NCBI GenBank assembly: GCA_023435025.1
Contig: JAEYSE010000030.1
Coordinates: 54,718-118,717, forward strand
Source: Bacillota bacterium
GTDB lineage: Bacteria; Bacillota; Clostridia; Christensenellales; CAG-138
DNA: 64,000 nt
Reading direction: 5' to 3'
Both the position numbers and the translations under genes were made by a program. The notes beneath the pieces were generated by a model, which saw only the letters and a program-made list of their open reading frames with translations, was not told the DNA's origin and searched no databases. The stretch's first letter is position 1, and each line of letters opens with the position of its first letter. Below are positions 17,829-26,410 of this stretch, in pieces.

Positions 17829-19316
17829 ATGGCCGTACTCAGAACTAACAGCCTCGTAAAAGAATATCCGGGATGCGTAGCGCTTAACGACGTTTCCGTA
17901 AGCTTTGACAGCGGGAAGGTGCACGCGCTTTTGGGGAAGAACGGCTCGGGCAAATCCACTTTAGTAAAGTGTTTCGCAGGCGTGGTAACCCCCACCTCCG
18001 GGGATATGTTCCTGGATGATAAGAAGCTGCATTTTAATAGCCCGTCCGAAGCCTATGCAAAAGGGCTTGCCGTAGTATACCAGGAAATGAGTCTGGTGCC
18101 CGGGCTTACCGTAACCGAAAACATCTTCTTAGGCCGCATGCCAAAGAAAAATGGCATGATCGACTGGCGCACCGCCCATCGCATGGCCTCAGACCTGTTA
18201 AAGCGCATGAAGGTGGATATCGACCCGAAGGAGCGCGTGTCCCGGCTGAGCATGTGGCAGTGCCAAGTGGTGGAGATCACCAAGGCTATGAGCTACAACC
18301 CCAAAGTTTTAATGCTGGACGAACCTACCTCCGCGCTTGCGGCGCACGAAGTCTCCTCTTTGTTTGAGGCCATACGCGAACTCAAAAAGCAGGACGTTAT
18401 CATTATTTATATTTCACATAAGCTGCATGAAATCCCTAAAATCGCCGATACCGTGACGGTATTGAGGGATGGCCTTTTGATTGGTTCCGCCAATATCAGC
18501 GAAATCGACGACCGCGGCATACTCCACATGATGTTCGGCGACGTCACCATCAAGCAACGGCCCGAGGATTTGAATGTACAGGACGAAACGGTGCTGGAAG
18601 TAAAAAACCTCACCCGTACCGGCAAGTTTGAGGACATTTCCTTCTCTCTTAAAAAAGGCGAGGTGCTCGGTATTGCGGGCATGCTCGGCTCAGGCAGGAC
18701 GGAATTATTAAAGAGCATATTCGGCGCTGACCCGTATACCTCCGGTGAAATCATCGTGAAAGGGAAAAAAGCGCCGCGCAGAGCCTCCCCGATTTCCATG
18801 AAAAAGGCGGGACTTGGCCTTACGCCCGAAAACCGCAAGGCGGAAGGGCTGGTGCTGATTCACTCCATCAACGACAATCTTTGCTACGCGAGCATGGAAC
18901 GTCTCTCTAACGGTTGGGTGGAAAACAGAAGAAGGCGCCTCAATGCCGCGTCCGATCAGATACGGGACCTCCAGATTAAGGTGCCGGATCCGAAAAATTC
19001 CGCAAATTCGCTTTCAGGGGGCAACCAGCAAAAGGTCGTCGTGGGCAACTGGCTCAACACCCAGCCCGATATCATGATGTACGACGAACCTTCACGCGGG
19101 ATTGACGTTTCTGCAAAGCAGCAGATATTTGAAATCATGTGGGAACAGTCCAGAAAGGGCATTTCCACCATATTCGTTTCCTCGGAGCTCGAAGAGCTAC
19201 TAGAGGTCTGCCACAGAATACTGATTATGCGCGGTGGGCGCATCACCGGGGAAGTCAGCCCGGACGAAATCAACATTGAAAGCCTGTATGCCATGAGCAT
19301 GGAGGTAGCGGAATAA
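17829..19316 (+). CDS. Sugar ABC transporter ATPase, RbsA/MglA type
   Basis: 495 residues with two nucleotide-binding domains. Domain 1 has Walker A GKNGSGKST and Walker B VLMLDEPTSAL, but its signature is LSMWQ instead of the usual LSxGQ. Domain 2 has the degenerate Walker A GMLGSGRTE typical of the family, a full LSGGNQQK signature and a Walker B IMMYDEPSRGID. The ATG at 17829 follows GGAAGG; the frame can be extended to a TTG at 17811, which overlaps that site. It energises import with the RbsB- and RbsC-like partners. Its last codons are duplicated immediately downstream (19316-19387). Confidence 0.93.
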   Translation: MAVLRTNSLVKEYPGCVALNDVSVSFDSGKVHALLGKNGSGKSTLVKCFAGVVTPTSGDMFLDDKKLHFNSPSEAYAKGLAVVYQEMSLVPGLTVTENIFLGRMPKKNGMIDWRTAHRMASDLLKRMKVDIDPKERVSRLSMWQCQVVEITKAMSYNPKVLMLDEPTSALAAHEVSSLFEAIRELKKQDVIIIYISHKLHEIPKIADTVTVLRDGLLIGSANISEIDDRGILHMMFGDVTIKQRPEDLNVQDETVLEVKNLTRTGKFEDISFSLKKGEVLGIAGMLGSGRTELLKSIFGADPYTSGEIIVKGKKAPRRASPISMKKAGLGLTPENRKAEGLVLIHSINDNLCYASMERLSNGWVENRRRRLNAASDQIRDLQIKVPDPKNSANSLSGGNQQKVVVGNWLNTQPDIMMYDEPSRGIDVSAKQQIFEIMWEQSRKGISTIFVSSELEELLEVCHRILIMRGGRITGEVSPDEINIESLYAMSMEVAE

Positions 19317-19400
19317 TGCTGCAAAACAAGCCGATCAAAATCAATATTGAAAGCTTATATGCCATGAACATGGAGGTAACGGAGTAATGCTGCAGAACAA
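19268..19400 (+). repeat. 71-bp imperfect tandem duplication at the ATPase-permease junction
   Basis: The sequence from about 19268, covering the last 15 ATPase codons, the TAATG junction and the first codons after it, recurs 71 bp downstream with about ten substitutions. Both copies retain the TAATG stop-start overlap (19314-19318 and 19385-19389). The copy offset of 71 is not a multiple of three, so the two junctions lie in different frames. Confidence 0.85.
19316..19387 (+). CDS. 23-residue mini-ORF formed by the duplication
   Basis: The ORF starts at the ATG overlapping the ATPase stop and ends in TAA overlapping the permease ATG. It begins MLQNK, like the permease, and continues with a copy of the ATPase C-terminus (INIESLYAM). 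It sits exactly between two coupled junctions, so ribosomes leaving the ATPase would translate it before the permease. Whether the peptide has any role is unknown. It may simply preserve translational coupling after the duplication. Confidence 0.6.
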   Translation: MLQNKPIKINIESLYAMNMEVTE

Positions 19401-20373
19401 AAGGGCAAGGAACTTTCTTCTGGATCACATCATAGAAGTGCTGCTTGTGATACTGGTGGTGACCATGTGGCTTGCAAGCCCGTCCTTCATGACGATAGGC
19501 AACTGGATGAACATACTCAGAAACGTCTCATTAAAGGGCGTTATCGCGTTTGGCATGACGATGGTCATCATCGCCGGCATGATCGATCTTTCTATCGGCT
19601 CCACCGTCGCGCTCGCAGGCGTAATCGTGGCACGGTTCTGCCGGGATATTCCCACCGCCCTTGGCGTCAGCGTGGACGCCGCGGCCATCTTGGGAATCTT
19701 AGCCGCGTTCGCTGCGGCCATCGTCGTTGGCGTCATACACGCGATTGCAGAGCACAAGTTCAGAATGCCCGCATTTATCGTGACGCTGGCCACACAGAAC
19801 CTTCTTTACGGCCTGGCGGGCATACTATGCGAAGGCTTTCCCATCGCCAACCAGTATCCCCAATGGTTTGTATACCTTGGCACAGGCAAAATAGGAGGCG
19901 TGCAGGGTTTCCCCATACCCGGCGTCATATTGTTGCTTGTGTTTGCCGCAATATTCTTCATTATGAACTATACGACCACCGGCCGCTCCATATATGCTGT
20001 GGGCGGCAACCCGGAATCCGCGCGCCTTTCGGGTATCAACGTGTTCAAAACCAAGGCTGTCGCGTTCGTCACCGTACAGCTCATGTGCGTGCTGGGCGGC
20101 TTCATGAACAGCGCGCAGGTGCTTTCGGGCTCGTTCAGCTTCGGGCGCGGCTGGGAAGTTGACGTCATTTCCGCGGTTGTCATCGGCGGCACAAGCATGC
20201 TAGGCGGTATCGGCAAGGCGTGGGGCACGCTGATCGGCATCATATTCCTTGGCGTTATCATCAACGGTATGACGATACTCAACATCAGCGTATACACGCA
20301 GTATGTTATCCGCGGTATCCTTATGGCGTTCGCGGTGCTGATCGCAACCTACCAGGCAAAATCAAAGGCATAA
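19387..20373 (+). CDS. Sugar ABC transporter permease, RbsC type
   Basis: 328 residues with eight to ten membrane segments. Family motifs are GMIDLSIGSTVAL near residue 65, GRSIYAVGGNPESARLSGI in the cytoplasmic loop, and GGTSMLGGIGKAWGTLIG near the C-terminus. The start ATG overlaps the stop of the 23-codon mini-ORF. It forms the homodimeric channel of the ribose-type importer with the preceding ATPase and the lipoprotein at 16569. Confidence 0.92.
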   Translation: MLQNKRARNFLLDHIIEVLLVILVVTMWLASPSFMTIGNWMNILRNVSLKGVIAFGMTMVIIAGMIDLSIGSTVALAGVIVARFCRDIPTALGVSVDAAAILGILAAFAAAIVVGVIHAIAEHKFRMPAFIVTLATQNLLYGLAGILCEGFPIANQYPQWFVYLGTGKIGGVQGFPIPGVILLLVFAAIFFIMNYTTTGRSIYAVGGNPESARLSGINVFKTKAVAFVTVQLMCVLGGFMNSAQVLSGSFSFGRGWEVDVISAVVIGGTSMLGGIGKAWGTLIGIIFLGVIINGMTILNISVYTQYVIRGILMAFAVLIATYQAKSKA

Positions 20374-20422
20374 TTCCTGCGGACGAACCTTAAACTCAAA
20401 CAACTGAAAAGGGAGCATAGAT

Positions 20423-21106
20423 ATGAAACGGTCTGAAATCAACGCGATCCTGCGCGAAACGCTTGCTTTTTTTAAGGAACAGAACGTACACCTCCCCACA
20501 TTCTGCAGCTGGACGCCGGAGGACTGGGCGAATATGGGCCATGAAGCGGATGAAATCCGCGACAATATGCTGGGCTGGGACATCACCGATTACGGCGAGG
20601 GCGATTTTAACAAGGTCGGTCTGCTGCTGGTGACCACGCGCAACGGAAACCAGAAGAACCCCAAGAAATACCCCAAGCCCTACGCGGAAAAATACCTGGT
20701 TGTGCGCGAAAATCAAATAACACCCATGCACTACCATTGGAGCAAGATGGAGGATATCATCAACCGCGGCGGCGGGAACCTCATCATCAAGCTTTATAAC
20801 TCCACAGAGGACAACGGCCTCGCCGATACGGATGTGACGGTGAGCGTGGATGGCGTGACCTATACCTACCCCGCGGGCTATGAATTAAAGTTGCTGCCCG
20901 GCCAGGGCATCACGCTTACCCAGGGCCTCTTCCACCGCTTCTGGGGAGAAGAAGGTCACGGCACCGTGCTGGTTGTGGAAGTCTCCATGTGTAACGATGA
21001 TACGCACGACAACAATTTCTACGACAAAGCGGGCCGCTTCCCGAAAATCGAGGAGGACGAAGCGCCGCTCCACCTGTTGTGCAACGAATATCCCCCGGCA
21101 AAATAA
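20423..21106 (+). CDS. D-lyxose ketol-isomerase family protein (cupin)
   Basis: 227 residues, preceded by AAGGGAGC. The sequence matches the D-lyxose/D-mannose isomerase family. A cupin barrel binds one divalent metal through H103, H105 and E110 (PMHYHWSKMEDI) and H171 (GLFHRFWGE). Known members interconvert D-lyxose and D-xylulose, or mannose and fructose. With the kinase that follows it would supply a phosphorylatable ketose. The actual sugar is not fixed by the sequence. Confidence 0.85.
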   Translation: MKRSEINAILRETLAFFKEQNVHLPTFCSWTPEDWANMGHEADEIRDNMLGWDITDYGEGDFNKVGLLLVTTRNGNQKNPKKYPKPYAEKYLVVRENQITPMHYHWSKMEDIINRGGGNLIIKLYNSTEDNGLADTDVTVSVDGVTYTYPAGYELKLLPGQGITLTQGLFHRFWGEEGHGTVLVVEVSMCNDDTHDNNFYDKAGRFPKIEEDEAPLHLLCNEYPPAK

Positions 21107-21125
21107 CCAGCACAGGATGGATACT

Positions 21126-22127
21126 ATGAAAAAGGGGATCTGCGTTGCAGGCAACATGATCGTAGACCATATCTACCCCATCGACAGCTACCCCAAGGCG
21201 GGAGAGCTTGCGGTGGTGTTTGAGGGTATGTCAAAGAGCACCGGCGGCGCGCTTTGCAACGTCATATTCGACCTCGCGCGGCTGGACCCAAAGCTTCCGT
21301 TGACCGCACTTGGCATGGTTGGCGAGGATGAGGACGGGGAGCTGATACTCTCCCTCTTAGAGCAGTTTCCCAATATTGACCGCTCGCGCATTCAAAGGCA
21401 AGGCAAGACGTCGTTTACCCTCGTCGTCAACGATATGCTTACCACGCAGCGTACGTTCTTTACCTATTACGGCGCGAGCGCGCTGTTTGACGAAAGCCGC
21501 ATCGACTGGGACAACCTTGACTGCGATCTTTTACACATCGGCTATATCATGCTGCTGAATGCTTTGGACCAGGAGGATGCCGAGTACGGCACGAAGATGG
21601 CACGGCTCTTGCACAGCGCAAAACAGCGCGGCATCAAAACCTCCATCGATATCGTAAGCGAATCAAGCGACCGGCCCAAAAGATTGGTACCACCCGCGCT
21701 GAAGTACACGGATTACTGCATCATCAATGAGCTGGAAGCAAGCGCCGCGACAGGCATCCCGCTTCGTACCGAGGATGGATGTTTGCTTCGGGAAAACCTT
21801 GAGACTGCGCTAATCAATCTAAAGGAGATGGGCGTTTCCACCTGGGCGGTCATTCACTGCCCCGAGGGCGGCTACGGGCTGGACGAAGAAAACGCCTATG
21901 TTGAGGTGGACGGGCTGCGCCTGCCGGAAGGGTACATCAAAGGCACCGTCGGCGCGGGGGATGCGTTCTGCTCCGGCGTATTGTACGGCGCGTACCAGGG
22001 CTATGCGCTTAAAAAAGCGATAGAGCTTGGCACGGCAGCTGCGGCCTGCTCGCTCAGTGAGGCCGATTCCACGAGCGGGTTACGGCCAGTAGGGGAAGCA
22101 AAGGCGTTGTACCGGAGGTTGCGGTAA
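21126..22127 (+). CDS. PfkB-family sugar kinase
   Basis: 333 residues. The ATG at 21126 has AGGA eight bases upstream; an in-frame ATG at 21117 overlaps that site. The ribokinase fold is shown by the N-terminal GNMIVDHIYPID, the STGGALCNV substrate loop and the C-terminal GTVGAGDAF, whose Asp is the catalytic base. It phosphorylates a sugar, probably the ketose made by the preceding isomerase. It is the last gene of the ROK-controlled operon and is followed by a strong terminator. Confidence 0.9.
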   Translation: MKKGICVAGNMIVDHIYPIDSYPKAGELAVVFEGMSKSTGGALCNVIFDLARLDPKLPLTALGMVGEDEDGELILSLLEQFPNIDRSRIQRQGKTSFTLVVNDMLTTQRTFFTYYGASALFDESRIDWDNLDCDLLHIGYIMLLNALDQEDAEYGTKMARLLHSAKQRGIKTSIDIVSESSDRPKRLVPPALKYTDYCIINELEASAATGIPLRTEDGCLLRENLETALINLKEMGVSTWAVIHCPEGGYGLDEENAYVEVDGLRLPEGYIKGTVGAGDAFCSGVLYGAYQGYALKKAIELGTAAAACSLSEADSTSGLRPVGEAKALYRRLR

Positions 22128-22148
22128 AATAGTACAAGGATACAAGTA

Positions 22149-22178
22149 AGCGTCCAGCCATCGGGCTGGACGCTTTTT
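22149..22178 (+). terminator. Terminator of the sugar operon
   Basis: An 11-bp perfect stem (22149-22159 with 22164-22174, ATCG loop) runs into TTTTT, shortly after the kinase stop. Confidence 0.92.
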
Positions 22179-22262
22179 CCGTTACTTGGATCTCATGATG
22201 ACGGTGGACTCTGCCGGGTATTAGGCGTAAAATAGTATATTCCCAATCAAGCGGAGGGGCAT

Positions 22263-22700
22263 ATGAAAAAAACGTATATTTTGACCATCCTCTTTTTCCT
22301 CAGCTCCGTCACGTTTCTTGTCCTCTTTCTGCAGGCGCAGGATGCGCGGCAATATGAGCGGAATTCCTATGAGCAAACCCTACAGAATTTTGAGGCGACT
22401 GACTTTTGCCTGCGCATGGCGCTTGCATACTGCGCAAACGACACATACACCCTGCAATTGCATGCATTATCCGAGGATATCTCTGTACCAAATGCTTTTG
22501 AGAATGGCAGCGCCGCAATCAAAGGACTCAATCAAACACAATACGTATCCGATCCCGCAGCTCCATACGCAACCTACGCAATTGAGTATATCATTCCCGC
22601 TCCAGACGGGGGCACAGTGCGGAGCATCCCGCAAACCATGCTGGTCAAGAAGGATCTGGATAGCAACATGTGGGCATTTGCGGTGCTCGCCTTAGAATAA
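22263..22700 (+). CDS. Small membrane-anchored protein, unknown function
   Basis: 145 residues with GGAGGGG five bases before the ATG. Residues 5-25 form a single hydrophobic helix. The remainder (two cysteines near residues 44 and 52, generally acidic) is probably outside the cell. I recognise no family. It is monocistronic and convergent with the ABC exporter genes, with only 15 bp between the stops and no obvious terminator there. Confidence 0.6.
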   Translation: MKKTYILTILFFLSSVTFLVLFLQAQDARQYERNSYEQTLQNFEATDFCLRMALAYCANDTYTLQLHALSEDISVPNAFENGSAAIKGLNQTQYVSDPAAPYATYAIEYIIPAPDGGTVRSIPQTMLVKKDLDSNMWAFAVLALE

Positions 22701-22715
22701 ACCCATCTTCTTGAC

Positions 22716-24467
22716 TTACTTCGCAAACTGACTGTTATAGAGCCTGTAATAGAACCCTTCTTTTTTGAGCAGCTCCTCATGGCTGCCGGTCTCCACGATC
22801 TTGCCCTGGTCCATGGCCAATATGACGTCGGCCCCCCGTATTGTGGAAAGCCGGTGCGCGATAACAAAGCTGGTGCGTCCCCGCATCAGCGCTAAGAACG
22901 CGCGCTGGATGCGCTGCTCGGTGCGCGTATCTACAGAGCTTGTGGCTTCGTCGAGTATCAGCATAGGCGGGTCGGAAAGCATGGCGCGCGCGATGGTTAA
23001 AAGCTGTTTCTGTCCTTCTGAAATATTACCGCCGTCCTCCGCAATCACCGTATCGTAGCCCAGCGGAAGCCGCCTTATAAACCCGTGGGCGTGGGCCGCA
23101 CGGGCTGCCCGCTCCACTTCCTCCGCCGTAGCATCCGGCTTGCCATAGGCGATGTTCTCCCGCACGGTTCCTGAGAACAGCCAGCTATCCTGCAGCACCA
23201 TACCGAATGACCGCCGGAGCGCATCGCGGTTTATGTCCCGGATATCGACGCCGTCCAGTAATATCGCGCCGGAATCGATTTCGTAAAAGCGCATTAAGAG
23301 ATTGACAATCGTGGTCTTGCCAGCACCCGTGGGGCCTACAATGGCCACCGTCTGGCCGGGGGTAACGCGCAGTGAAAAATGCTCGATGAGCGGAGAGTCT
23401 TTTTGATAGGAAAAGCTGACGTCACGAAATTCCACGTTGCCGCGCGCCTGCACGTCTTCTTTTGCCTGCGGCGCATCCGGCTGCTGGGGCGGCGTATCAA
23501 GAAGCGCAAATACGCGTTCCAACGAGGCCGCGGCGCTTTGAAGCTGCGTGGTAATGCCCGTGATCTCGTTGATGGGGCGGGAAAACTGCACCGAATACGC
23601 TAAGAAGCTTGCGATTGCGCCCACAGAAAGGCCGCCTCCTACCGCCAATAACGCGCCGATAACACCCACGCAGACATATACCGTGTGGTTGATGAGCCTA
23701 GTTGACGGGTTTGCAAGAGAGGAATAGAACTGCGAAAGCTGCCCAACCTTATACAACCTTGCGTTGATTTCGGAAAACTGCGCCTCTGACGCTTCTTCTC
23801 TCCCGAATGCCCGCACCACGCGCCCACCACCGACCATTTCCTCCACATAGCCGTTCAATTCGCCTACGATGCGGCTCTGTTCGCGGAACATGCGTGTGGA
23901 GCTTCTTACGATAATACCCGCCACCCATATGGAGAGCGGCGTCAGGATCACCACAACCGCCGTGATGGGTACGGAAAGAGAAAGCATGAATCCGAACGTC
24001 CCCAACAGCGTGACAACGCCCGCAAACAGCTGCGTGATTGCCTGGGTAAGTCCGTCCGCCACAGCGTCGATATCGTTGGTAAAGCGGCTGATGGTGTCCC
24101 CGTGGGCGGGGTTGTCAAAATATAGGAGCGGTAGTATGGAAAGGCGCGAAAAGCCATCCTTGCGGATATCAGCGGCGGTGCGGGAAGCGATGGCAGCGGA
24201 AAGCATCTGCATGAACCACTGCGAGACGCTGCTAACGACATACAGCGCAGCCATAACGGCGAGCAAGCGCAATATGGGTGCAAATTCAACCTGGCCGGGG
24301 CCTATGATATAATCGATCGCCCGGCCCATCAACAGCGGGCCGGTCAGGGCGAGTACGCTGCCCAAAAACGCGGTTAACACCGCGAAGCCGAGTATTCGCC
24401 TGTACTTCTTTACGTAGCCATACAGGCGCGCAATCAGGGCTTTATTGAGGGCGGGGGCTTTTTTCAT
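22716..24467 (-). CDS. ABC exporter, second half (ATP-binding/permease)
   Basis: 583 residues. The ATG at 24467 overlaps the stop of the upstream half (ATGA) and follows GGAGGAG. Six membrane helices (residues 25-310) precede an ATPase domain with Walker A GPTGAGKTT, signature ISEGQKQ, Walker B MLILDEATSS and the H-loop AHR. The arrangement is that of heterodimeric multidrug or peptide exporters such as BmrCD and LmrCD. The substrate is unknown. Confidence 0.92.
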   Translation of the reverse strand: MKKAPALNKALIARLYGYVKKYRRILGFAVLTAFLGSVLALTGPLLMGRAIDYIIGPGQVEFAPILRLLAVMAALYVVSSVSQWFMQMLSAAIASRTAADIRKDGFSRLSILPLLYFDNPAHGDTISRFTNDIDAVADGLTQAITQLFAGVVTLLGTFGFMLSLSVPITAVVVILTPLSIWVAGIIVRSSTRMFREQSRIVGELNGYVEEMVGGGRVVRAFGREEASEAQFSEINARLYKVGQLSQFYSSLANPSTRLINHTVYVCVGVIGALLAVGGGLSVGAIASFLAYSVQFSRPINEITGITTQLQSAAASLERVFALLDTPPQQPDAPQAKEDVQARGNVEFRDVSFSYQKDSPLIEHFSLRVTPGQTVAIVGPTGAGKTTIVNLLMRFYEIDSGAILLDGVDIRDINRDALRRSFGMVLQDSWLFSGTVRENIAYGKPDATAEEVERAARAAHAHGFIRRLPLGYDTVIAEDGGNISEGQKQLLTIARAMLSDPPMLILDEATSSVDTRTEQRIQRAFLALMRGRTSFVIAHRLSTIRGADVILAMDQGKIVETGSHEELLKKEGFYYRLYNSQFAK

Positions 24468-26185
24468 GCACTCTCCTCCCCCGCAAGCTCCTGCGATCTT
24501 AAAATTTCCTGATAAAGCGGGCACGTCTTCTTGAGTTCCTCATGCGTATTAAGACCCACGACGTCGCCATCGTCCAATACAAGAATTTGATTTGCGTGGA
24601 TGATGCTCGCGGCGCGCTGCGTGATCTGTACCACCGCCATACCGTCAAGCCGGTTCAATTCCCTTCTTAGCGCAGCCTCCGTTATATAATCCAGAGCGCT
24701 CGCGGAATCGTCCAATATCAGCAGCGCGGGCTTTTGCACCAATGCGCGGGCGATGCACAGCCGCTGCTTTTGCCCGCCGCTGAAATTGACGCCACCCTGG
24801 AGCACATTTGTGTTTAACCCCTCCGGCAGTTTCAAAACAAACTCCGCCTGGGCGATACGCAGCGCTTCCAACAGCTCCTCATCCGTGGCCTGCGCGTTGC
24901 CGTAAAGGAGGTTTTCCCGCAGCGTCCCACTGAACAGCACGGATTTTTGCGGTACAATACCGATTATTTTGCGCAGCGCAGGAAGCGTATAGTTTCGTAC
25001 ATCCTCTCCATATAACAGCACGCGGCCTTCGGTCGCGTCGTAAAACCGGCATATGAGAGTCGCGAGCGTGCTTTTTCCCGCGCCCGTCCCACCTATGACG
25101 CCCAGCGTTTCCCCTTTGTTGAGCACAAAGTTCACATGTTCCAGCGCGTCCGCCGCAGCGTCTGCATACCGGAAGGAAACGTCCTGAAACTCCAGCAGCG
25201 GCGCGTCCGGGGAAGGCGAAACGCCCGGGCCGTCCACAATGGAGGGTTTTGTATCAAACAGTTCATTGACGCGCGTGGCTGAGGCCGCCGCTTTGGTAAA
25301 CACGGATACGAGATTTGCGAGCACCAGCATGGACGCCAAGATATCGATGACGTAGTTAATAAGCGCAATGACCTCACCTGTGGTGAGCGTGTTGCTGTTC
25401 ACACGAAGTGCGCCAAAATAAACCAGCAGCAGGATGCCCGCGTTTAAAACAAGCGAAGTCAAGGGGTTCACAAGCGCGGAGACGCGGCTGACCAAAATGG
25501 AGGCATCCGCATGCGCGTCCGAAGCTTCTGAAAACCGTTTGTTTTCCCCCTTCACCCGAGAAAACGCGCGGATGACCCGCACGCCGGAAAGATTTTCCCT
25601 TAAGACACGTGAAAGCGTGTCCAGCCTTTGCTGTACACGGCGAAACAAGGGCACAGCCCGCGTCATGGCAACGTATAAAATCAGGGCAAATACGAGAATA
25701 ACTGCCAGTATGAGCAGAGAAAGCTTTACGTCGATCCACAGTGCCATAATAAACCCGCCGACGCACAGAAACGGAGAGCGGAGCACCAGGCGGATCAGCA
25801 TCGCCACCGCCCACTGCAATTGGTTGATATCCACCGTCACCCGGTTGATGAGCGTGGGCGTTCCGAACTTATCCAGCTCAGCGAAGGACAGGCGGTTGAT
25901 GTGCTGAAACACCTCATTGCGCAAGTTTGTGCCCACCCCCTGGGCCGCAAGCGAGGCGTAGTACTGGCACAAAAACGCAAAGCCGTACCCTACAACAGAT
26001 ACTATGAGCATGCCGCCGCCCATCCGCCAGATGTATGCCGTATCCCCTTTCATGACGCCGTTGTCTATGACATACATCATCATCAAAGGAATAAAAAGTT
26101 CCAGAACCGCCTCCGTCAGCTTAAAGAGGGGGCCCAGTATCATCTGCTTTTTAAAGGGAGCTAAAAATCGAATAAGCCGCCGCAC
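24464..26185 (-). CDS. ABC exporter, first half (ATP-binding/permease)
   Basis: 573 residues from a GTG at 26185, preceded by AAGGAGAG. The open frame reaches 26338 but its extra N-terminus has no membrane-protein character. The start gives MRRLIRFLAPFKK, typical for this half. Six membrane helices are followed by Walker A GGTGAGKST, signature FSGGQKQ and Walker B LLILDDSASALD. An Asp replaces the catalytic Glu after Walker B (LDDSAS). The H-loop position reads TQRAAS, so the usual switch His is also absent. These are the hallmarks of the degenerate ATPase site in asymmetric heterodimeric exporters. Confidence 0.9.
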   Translation of the reverse strand: MRRLIRFLAPFKKQMILGPLFKLTEAVLELFIPLMMMYVIDNGVMKGDTAYIWRMGGGMLIVSVVGYGFAFLCQYYASLAAQGVGTNLRNEVFQHINRLSFAELDKFGTPTLINRVTVDINQLQWAVAMLIRLVLRSPFLCVGGFIMALWIDVKLSLLILAVILVFALILYVAMTRAVPLFRRVQQRLDTLSRVLRENLSGVRVIRAFSRVKGENKRFSEASDAHADASILVSRVSALVNPLTSLVLNAGILLLVYFGALRVNSNTLTTGEVIALINYVIDILASMLVLANLVSVFTKAAASATRVNELFDTKPSIVDGPGVSPSPDAPLLEFQDVSFRYADAAADALEHVNFVLNKGETLGVIGGTGAGKSTLATLICRFYDATEGRVLLYGEDVRNYTLPALRKIIGIVPQKSVLFSGTLRENLLYGNAQATDEELLEALRIAQAEFVLKLPEGLNTNVLQGGVNFSGGQKQRLCIARALVQKPALLILDDSASALDYITEAALRRELNRLDGMAVVQITQRAASIIHANQILVLDDGDVVGLNTHEELKKTCPLYQEILRSQELAGEESA

Positions 26186-26249
26186 GCCTCTCTCCTTTTC
26201 CTGCCGGTTCCGGTCCGAATGCCGCACCTGTCCATAAGAATACCACCGT

Positions 26250-26274
26250 TTGGGCGGGCATACAACCCGCCCAA
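26250..26274. promoter_or_regulatory. GC-rich hairpin upstream of the ABC exporter
   Basis: 9-bp perfect arms (26250-26258 with 26266-26274) lie 65 bp before the GTG start, without a T run on the minus strand. It may be an operator or a leader hairpin. It lies between the terminator of the surface-protein gene and the exporter genes. Confidence 0.4.
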
Positions 26275-26312
26275 GCATTCCGGAAGCAGATATCCCCGCC
26301 GACGCGCTATGC

Positions 26313-26348
26313 AAAAATGTGCCCCCGCTTTCAGCCAAGCGAGGGCAC
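26313..26348 (-). terminator. Terminator of the surface-protein gene
   Basis: On the minus strand a stem of GTGCCC plus CGCTT arms (26319-26330 with 26337-26348, one unpaired base each side) is followed by ATTTTT. It lies 63 bp after the surface-protein stop. Confidence 0.8.
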
Positions 26349-26410
26349 GCGCGTTACGGTATGAGACCGGAGCCCGTTGAGCTACAGGGGGCTCCGTATC
26401 TGCTCTTACA

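Noticed and set aside
26362..26400. tRNA-like look of the minus strand (GTAGCTCAACGG) downstream of the surface-protein gene
   Set aside because: No acceptor, anticodon or T arm can be assembled. The segment is explained by an 8-bp GC hairpin (26368-26375 with 26389-26396).
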